This document shows positions 1 to 9,300 of a DNA stretch of 36,810 bases, one piece after another (the first letter of the stretch is position 1; every line of letters starts with the position of its first letter). Position numbers and translations under genes: made by a program. Under the pieces are notes generated by a model, which was not told the DNA's origin, ran no database searches, and saw only the letters and a program-made list of their open reading frames with translations. This stretch comes from Zygnema cylindricum (taxonomy: Eukaryota > Streptophyta > Zygnematophyceae > Zygnematales > Zygnemataceae): the NCBI GenBank assembly GCA_037447655.1, contig JBBHKE010000477.1, positions 23,194-60,003 on the forward strand, read 5' to 3'.

Positions 1-349
1 CAAAGTATGACAACGTCAAGGTAATCTAACCCGGTTAATATCTTTGAATTCTTGAGTATATTAGACACAAGCTAAGGAACAATATATCACGCTTCTTGTA
101 CCACTCTTCCAATTCCGGTTAATGGACGAAAATTTACGGGCCGAACGGTGGAGAAGTCGGGACCGACTGGCCTAATGTGGTGGCGGTGAGCCTTCGGACG
201 CGTTATTTGTTATCATCAAGCAAGTTTCTTTTCAGATATTTTTGCACGCCTGAAGCTGTGTTTTTTACTTTTTTTCGTCCTGTTCTCTTTTGTTCCCTTT
301 TTTTTCCTTTTTCTTTTTAATTTTTTCCTTCCTGTTTCTGCATTTGGAG
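1..349 (+). other. BRCA2 intron, no exon recognised
   Basis: This stretch ends in a long pyrimidine tract (about 260-340) before the acceptor used by the first visible exon. I looked for the preceding OB1 exon and found none: the candidate donor at 21 leaves an in-frame TGA in the phase the next exon requires. It is most likely intron. Confidence 0.5.
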
Positions 350-3300
350 CTGGTTATGACAGGCTTCCAAGTGGCGGTGGTGTAATCCGGTCAGCCAGGG
401 CTGAAGAGGTGGCAAGCCGGGCATTTAAAAACAGGTAATTGGCCTTAACCTTCTCACCATGTTCTTCGCACCATATAACAAGGAATCGAACACAGATAAT
501 ATGAGTTCTTAAGTTTCTATAATTGGCCCAATCTAATGGAACTGCAACAGTATGAAACATGCAAACGCCCTGAACCATGTTTTCTCTGGGTGTGAGACTT
601 GTTGGGATTTCCTTACTTACTGGGTGATTCCGTACACTTTTTATATCTGTTTGTTACCACGCTTACGGTATATCCAGTATGACTGTATCCAGTATTACCA
701 CTGTTGATGTACATGTTAATGGCATTGATACAGACTACTGAAAATTCCAGTAAGTAACTTAAAAAATCCAAGAAAAGCCTAAGAGTGTGGCAATCCTGTT
801 GTTCTATCCTCTTTTCTGTTCCCATCTAATCTCATCGGTCCGGTTGCACTCGGTGGTTGAAGGCAAGCAAAATTAGCCGAAGAAGTGGCTTCTCGAATGG
901 AAAATGAAGGATGTTTAGGAATCGGCAACAAGAAAAGCAAAAGTAGGCGATCTGAAGGCTCGCGTTTGGCTTCTGCCCTTGAAACATCTGGTGATCCAGA
1001 GGGATATTTTGCCAGTCTTGCCCCAGGACAACAGTCCACGCTTATGGCTTATCGAAACGAACAGCAGGTACGTCTCAATTTTTAAGTTGTGAAATGCATA
1101 TAACAAGGTAAATATACTAACGCGATTACTGGGATGACTAGCCAGTAGTCGTAGTAACCGCGCGCTTTTGCTGCAATAACTGGCTATAGTAATTGAGTTA
1201 TTCTGTGCAAAATGTTACGCATAAATTAGAAGGTGCTAAATGTTAGGCTAATCAAGGAGGGCCTCTAGGGTTTAGATTCAATAGTACTAATTTCGAGACA
1301 TTGTGGCTTGCTGTTCACTACGTCAATCAGTGTTATGTTCATACTTAGTGATTTTTAATCAAAAAAAATCTGAGAGTTCTTGAGAGTTCTTAATTCAGCG
1401 ATGAACAATGTGCTGGTTGGGTGCAAAAAATAAAATCACATCTAATAGAATGGTGGATACTCAGATTTATCAAGTGATCATCTCCCAGAATTGCTGAATT
1501 TCTAAGGTGCCTTGAAAATTAGGCTCTGTTCAGAATTCCGTTGCTTCCACTTGTTTGATTTGCAAGGAGAAAGCTTAAAGGGCTTTGGATTTTCTTTAAA
1601 TTTAACGTGTTTGATGTGCAGGAACTTGTGAGAAGGGCGGCAGAGAAAGCTGTTCAGGAGGCTCTTAAAGAAGCCAATCTTTTATCACGAGACGTTACTC
1701 CTATGGTTCGGTTGAGGGTCGCTGGATTGCGGAAAGTCTCTTCCATTGAAGTGGAAGATGAAGATGATAGTTGGGGTTCAGACAACACTTTTTTGGATGG
1801 AGAGGGAATGGTTACTGTTTGGGCACCATCTGATGAGCAGGTGAAACCTTGTGGTTTTAAATTTTGTACATCGATAAACTGAGAAGTCCCAGAAAACTGG
1901 TCTCTTTTTATTTTAATCATGAGCAAAGCATGAGAACTGAAGAATTTTTTCAGTAGTTTCACGTTATGAACTTGTTTGGGATTTTGTTTATGTCACTCGA
2001 GATATCAAAAGTGTGGGCCTTATGATTCTATTTTCTGACAAGGGTATGCAGTCTATTGAAAAGTTTAATCTTCTCCCTAAGTAATAGCCACCTGTGTTTG
2101 AAACAGTGTTCCCAGTATTCACTAAATTATGTGCAGTTGTAAAAAATTCAGGAAGCTTTAAAATCCCGTGAAAGGTCCCAAATGTACATGCATCTGACAC
2201 ATTTTAATCGGATGGATCAGCTTCAAGATTTGATGGAGGGAGGAAAGTACATAGGTTTGGGCCTTCGACTTTCTGTAATTCGACGTGAAAGCTTCATCAC
2301 GAGTCGAATTTCACATTTGTCCACCTCACGTGGGACGAAGTGGCAACGACTCCCGCCATCCTCAGCCAAAAGTCTCAGGTTTTTCTTCATTTTCTTGACA
2401 CTGAAACATACAATTGTCAAGCATCAGGTCAAATGCAAAAACAGATTCCCAAGTCGCAATGAAAGCAAATGTTTGTTGTTATGGTACACTTTCCATCGCT
2501 ATTAGAGTTAATCACTCGATTTTTGGTGAGCATTCCAAAATCATAAATCAGTGTAATAACACTATTTAATTGAGTGGCCCATAATGAACCACGTAGCAAA
2601 GTATAATTTGGTGTAGTTTATTCCAAGAAACCGTTAACGCTAATAATTCACGAACTAGTGATGGGTGGTGTAGTTATTTGAATGATTTTAGCTTCTTGTG
2701 TGTATAGGCTCAAGGCAGTTACCATTAACATCACATGAATATTGTCCTCAAAAACCCAAAATAGGCTTATGGGAATGAACTGGAAATCACAAAAGTGCCA
2801 CTGTGAAACACAAGACCATGACAAGCAGTCCATATAGTAAAAGAACCAACCGGCGACTTATACCAATTGTCAATTTGGAGTCTCTTCGTACATTTAGAGC
2901 AACAGTTTGGTATTCTGGTTCACAAAGGGATTCGTAATTCAGGCCCACTTGCTTCTCTGTGCTGGGATTTACTTTAAGTAACATAATCAAATATTGATAT
3001 ACTAATGATAAATAATAAACGCGATATAATGGAATCTAATGTAATCCAATGTAAGCTAAGGTAAGCTGTTGTAGTCTAATATATCTTTCGTAATGTAGGG
3101 CATCTATTGTATCTAGTGTAATTTTATGTACTTCTAACGTAATCTAATGTACTTCTATTTTAATCAAGTCTGATTTTATGTAATCTACTGTAGTTTATGG
3201 AGTATAATGCAGGACAATGGAATGTAATGTAGTATTATGCAATGTAACGTGTTATGATGTAATGTAATGTAATACTATGAGTATGTAACATAATCTCTGT

Positions 3301-6300
3301 AATTTTTTGCAATTTTACAGATGTGCATATCCCAAAAGGAAAGCTGTGAAGCTGTCAGAACTGGGAACTGTTCCAGAGGACAGGTAAGAGATAAACCTCA
3401 CTGGCCGTTTTTTTGCAGTTTGCCTATTGCAAAGAACAGGAAAAGAAGCATGTACATGGAAATTTGGTATTCTATTTTATCTGCAGAAAATGACATTTCC
3501 TGTGTAAATTTCACTGCAGAGAATTCGACATTTCTGCTCTTGTTGTTAATGTGGGAAAACCTGTTTCGAAAGGAATGAAAACTTCTCAGTGGATTTTTTT
3601 AGTCGACGGTTCTAGGAATGAAGGAAGTTTGGAAGATTCTGAAGATGTTGAGGGCCTCTCTCTTCTTGCAGTGGAGCACAGTGCCTTTGCTGATGCGTTT
3701 ATGGTTTTAGAAACAACTCTAGTTGGTTGTGTGGTAAGCCCTTATTCTGACCCTTTTCTTTTTTTTTTCAATATAGTTGCTTTTGTCTACATTCGATACG
3801 CCTAGCTTACTCTATCTCCACACTTCCTTGTACTTTCTACAGTCTTCCAGTTTGGTCTTTCTCTCACACTCTTCTCTTATCCAATCTATCCCCCTTGATT
3901 ATCTTTTTCATTCGCTTATGGTCTTCTCTTTTCCCTTTTTTTGGGTCTTCCTCCTGTGTTAGCAATGTTCTAAGCTCCACATAGCTTAGATAACCTCCTT
4001 GGCTTTTAAACCATTTTTGTCCCTAGTTCTAACTTTGGGGTATTTATTAAACATAAAAACTCGAATTGCACTAAGAATCCCTTAAAATTTGAATTTAACG
4101 CGTGTACCATATCCTTGTTTTACTCTGTTGAAGTCCTCTTCCCTCCCTCCCTCCCTCCCTCTCCTCCTCCTCTCCTCTCTCTCCTCGCTCTCCTTTCTCT
4201 TCTGTCCTCTGTCTCTCCTCTGTCTTCTCTGTCCTTCTTTCTATCTTTCCTATGTTTTCCAACTCCATTTGGAAGTATTACAGATGAAGTCATGATGACA
4301 AATAGAGTGGAAGGAAAGGGGACAGAAAAGTTTTGTCTTTTATAAAATTAAAAAACTGATACAAAACAAGAAAGGAAAAGCTAAATAGAGAAAATATCTC
4401 GAGAGTGACCTCTCGAGAACTAGGTGTACTTTCCTATTCTGAAGAGGCACTTGACCTTTCGGCCAAGAGCCATGGTCAAGATTTATAAACAGATCTTGAC
4501 CAGAATCTTATCACGTAGAAACCTGTTGACTGTAGAACACCGAAAGACTGAATTATAGCAATCCTAGATACTAGGACAGACTACAGAATTCTAAATACCG
4601 AAATCCTAGAAAACAGAATTCAGAATTTCTATATTAAAAACAATGTCAGAAAATTAGCTTCTATCAAAGACTATATTTCTAACACTCCCCCTCTTTGTTA
4701 GAAGGTAAGACCGGCTGAAGCTCGATGTAATTCGAACTGAGGTCGATGGAGAGACTTGGTAAGAAAGTCTGCCATCTGAAGAGAAGTCTGGCAGTATTGG
4801 AAAGTGAGAGTTCCAGCCGCGATAGTTTCCCGATTAAAGTGAAACTGAATGTCTATGTGCTTGGTTCGTCGGTGATGAACCGGGTTACTCATTAGAGCGA
4901 GGGCACCTTGGGAGTCACAGAATATCTGAGTGGGGGAAGTCTGAGGGAATTGAAGATTTGCAAGGAGAGATCGGAGCCAGAGTGCTTCCTTGGCAGCATG
5001 CGTAGCTGCCATATATTCAGCCTCAGTTGAGGACAAAGCAACGGTGGGTTGCTTTTTGGAAGCCCAGGAAACAAGAGCTCCTCCGAGTGAGAAGCAAACA
5101 CCAGAGGTGGAGCGGCGGGTGTCAAGGTCTCCCCCCCAGTCCGCATCGCAAAAGCCAATGAGGATAGGAGAGTCGCCACCGGAGAAGGTAAGGCGGAGGG
5201 ACTTGGTGCCTTGCAGATAGCGGAGGACGCGCTTAGCCGCCAGGAGGTGCTCAGGGGTTGGGTTAGAAACAAATTGACTCAGCTGCCCGACCGCTACAGC
5301 AATGTCTGGCCGAGTGCCAGTCATTGCATACATGAGACTGCCGACAATGGATCTATATAAGTCATGAATGTCTCCGTGGACAGGCCCACCGGAGTTTGCA
5401 AAGAGTTTGGTATTGGCATCTAGTGGAGTGGAGACAGGAGTGCACTGGGACATGGAGAACCTCTCTAAGACCTCAGATATACTTTTCCTGAGAGAGGTAG
5501 AGGGTTTTGGCTGGACGGTCACGGGAGACTAAAATGCCAAGGCAATACTCTAATTCCCCTAAATCTGTCATGGCAAAATGCGAATTTAGCATGGCTTTTA
5601 CTTGCAGAATTGCAGACAAAGAGGGACTAGAGAGGACAAGGTCATCGACGTAAATGATGATGATTAAAAGGGAGTCGTTTTTACCTTTGAAAAAGATTCC
5701 AAAGTCTGCTGCAAGTTTACAGAAGCCCTCACGGATGAGAATGGCTTCAAGGTGTTCACTCCAAACGCGGGGAGCCTGCTTCAAGCCGTAAAGGGATTTG
5801 AGGAGACGACAGACGAGGTGCTCAGTGCCTGGGGTAATATAACCTTCGGGTTGTCGGACAAATATTTCTTCCTTGAGAGCATTGTAGAGGAACGCCGTCT
5901 GTACATCCATCTGATGTACGTGCCAGTCTTGAGAGGCGGCGAGGGAGAGGAGAATGCGGATGGAGGCGAATTTTGCGACAGGTGCGTAAGTCTCGATGAA
6001 GTCGAGGCCTTCTTTTTGAAGGAAGCCTTTAGCAACAAATCTGGCCTTGAACTTATCTAGAGTGCCGTCAGATTTGGTTTTGACTCTAAACACCCATTTA
6101 GAGCCTATGACCTTGCGATTCGTAGGGAGTGGTGTAAGCTCCCAAGTTCCATTTATGTGGAGGGAGGCGAATTCGGCATCCGTGGCCGTTTTCCATTGTG
6201 CGGCATTGGGACCGGCCATGGCAGCAGCGAAGGAGGAAGGTACATTCAAAGTAGCAATGTTAGCGACGCCATGGGCTGCGTGCCGGGCTTCAATTCGGGC

Positions 6301-9300
6301 ACTTTTCCGGAGGACAGAGGGCTGAATGGGCAGAGGTGCCTCCGGAAGTGCACTCGGAATGAGGTAAGGAGGTGCTGTTAGACTAATGGGTGAGAGAGAG
6401 TAAGGATCTGAGAGGGTTCGTTGGGGAGGTAAGCAACTAGGTGAGAGGGAAGGTGTCGAGGTGGTTCGGGCAAGGGCAGAGGAGGGAAGAGCTAGATTGG
6501 GGGCAGTGGCGGTGGGGATGGAGAGATTTATGGGAGGAAGGACGGAAATGGGAGCTGATGTGGGAGGGAAGATGTGGGTGAGAGAGGGAGGAGAGGGAGG
6601 GGAAGGGTAAAGGAGCTTGTTGAGAAGTGGAGTCTCATCAAACGTGACGTCATGGCTAAGTTTTACTTGGCGTTCTTGAACGAGCCAGATTCGGTACGCC
6701 TTGGATTCGGACGAATAGCCGACCAAATAGCCGAGTTTTGCGCGGCTACTCCATTTGCCGTTTGGTGTAAGATCTTTGATCCAAGCGACGCTACCGAATA
6801 TTCGGAGGTGTTCAACATTTGGTTTGGTTCCAATCCAAGCCTCGTGAGGTGTGAGGTTCGGAATACTAGAAGTTGGACAGAGATTTCGTAAGTAGTTTGC
6901 ACTAGTCACGGATTCTCCCCAAAAAATGGTTGGGAGTCCAGCGAAATACAACATGGAACGCGCCATGTTGATAACAGTACGGTTGTACCGTTCGACGACG
7001 CCATTTTGTTGTGGCGTATGTGGCGTTGTCGTTTGGTGGGAGATTCCATGTACGGCAAGAAAAGCGGCAAATTCTTTGGAGCAGAACTCTCCGCCGTTGT
7101 CAGTTCGTAAAGTTTTGATTCGGGAATCGTGAAAATTTTCAACTTTGGCTTTAAAAAGTTTGAAAGTAGCAAACGTGTCAGATTTTCGTCGAATCAGGTA
7201 GATGTGACAGTAACGAGTTGCGTCATCTATAAAGGTGACGAAGTATTGAGAGCCGTTATGGCTGGAGACCGACATCGGTCCACATAGGTCAGAATGGATC
7301 AGGTCAAGTTGTCCGTTGGATTTGGAAGTACTTGAAGGAAATGACGGTCGAGGGAATTTTCCTTCAAGGCAACCGGAGCAAAAAGGTAGTTTTTGATTGA
7401 CCAAAGGTTCCAGTCCTGTTACAAGACCTTTGGTTAAATTATGAAGACTGGAACCGGATAGGTGGCCAAATCGCATGTGCCACTTGGAGAAGGTAATATT
7501 TGATGAAGATATCGCAATATTGGCCGATCCAATGGGCGAAAAGGACGACAGGATGTAGATATCGCCTTTTTTAACGCCAAATCCAACCGCAGTTTTTGTT
7601 GGGGAAAAAAAACTGACGCTAGTGGAAGAAAAAACAGCCGTCGCTCCTTGCTTCAAGGCCGCGCCGACGGAAAAAAGATTTTTTCGTAAAGCAGGTACAA
7701 AAAGTGCGTCTGAGAGAATGATGTTGGTTTTGTGGTTGGAGTCGCAAGGATTGACAGTACGACCGATGTGAGTGGCCGTAAGAGTACTATTGTTGCCAAG
7801 TACGATTGGCATTGGTGGAGAGATTGGAGACAAGGAGGAGAACCAATCAGCGCGAGATGACAAGTGGTGAGAAGCTCCCGAATCAACGATCCAAGTGGAT
7901 TCGGGGATGGATGCTGGTGATGCCGTGGAGGACAATGCGAATCCATAATCGGACTGGGTCATAGATGGCGGCGTATGAGCGACGTCAACCGTCGGATGAG
8001 GCACGGTAGAGTGTCCAGATGGAGGCGTAGAATAGAGTGGAGCGTATCCAGCAATTTGCGGTGAGTGACCGTACGGATATGGTTGGGATAGGACGAAAGG
8101 ATTGGTTGAGGAGAATTCCGTATTTCCGAATGAAACAAGACTTTCAGCCGATGAAGCTTGACCATGGTATGATCCACGTCCTCCAAAATGACTTCGTCCA
8201 CCCGTACGGCCAGATCCACCTTGCCGGTCTTGTTTGCGTTTCAGTGCTGGGCACACATCGATGATGTGATCCAACGCGCGACAATAGCGACAGGCGGTGG
8301 ATGAAGATTTTGACGGCCTGGGATTCGGAGAAAAGCTGGCCAGGGCGACTCCAGAGTTGATTTGAAATGACTGTTTCATCTCCTCGTGGACAAGCCGAGC
8401 TGTCAGGGTCGGAATAGTCAAAGGAATCGGTGAGTTGTCCAGGGAGGAAATGAGAGAGGAATAATGATCTGGTAATCCTCCCAAGATTGCCGAAATAAGA
8501 TCTTCGTCAGAGATCGGTGATTTGATACTTTTGAGTTGTCCAGCGAGCGACTTAAGATGCTGGACATAAGTTTGAATGGAATCAGTAGGCAGCTTTCGAT
8601 AAGTGTTGAGCTGCCGTTTAAGGAAGAGTTTGTTCGACCAAGACTGATTCTCATATGCAGAGGTCAATAATATCCACGCATTGTGAGCAGAGACTGCATC
8701 GCGAATGAAGTCAATTTGAGAGGGCTCAAGAGCTAGGACGAGCCGGGAGTGGGCTTCGTCGTTTTTAGCGAGCCAGATTGTTTTGGCTGCAGCGTCAGTT
8801 GGTTCAGGTTCACTGCCGCTAATGATTGACCAAAGTTTTTCACGACGAAAAAGGTGCTCAATCTGATACTTCCAACTGTAAAAATCTGTCCCATTAAATT
8901 TGGCAACGGAATTGGCGTTGCCAGGGCCATAACCTATTACAGATGAAGTCATGATGACAAATAGAGTGGAAGGAAAGGGGACAGAAAAGTTTTGTCTTTT
9001 ATAAAATTAAAAAACTGATACAAAACAAGAAGAAAGGAAAAGCTAAATAGAGAAAATATCTCGAGAGTGACCTCTCGAGAACTAGGTGTACTTTCCTATT
9101 CTGAAGAGGCACTTGACCTTTCGGCCAAGAGCCAGGGTCAAGATTTATAAACAGATCTTGACCAGAATCTTATCACGTAGAAACCTGTTGACTGTAGAAC
9201 ACCGAAAGACTGAATTATAGCAATCCTAGATACTAGGACAGACTACAGAATTCTAAATACCGAAATCCTAGAAAACAGAATTCAGAATTTCGATATTAAA

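Noticed and set aside
354-578. Minus-strand 74-codon frame over the first BRCA2 exon
   Set aside because: It overlaps the + strand exon 350-434 with conserved BRCA2 phase and has no recognisable motif of its own.
4110-4260. + strand frames rich in Leu, Ser and Pro (4089-4345)
   Set aside because: They are translations of a CCT/CTC-rich intron tract next to the copia insertion.
5752-6891. Several + strand open frames of 70-105 codons inside the copia element
   Set aside because: They are antisense shadows of the copia gag-pol frame, which has clear domain motifs.
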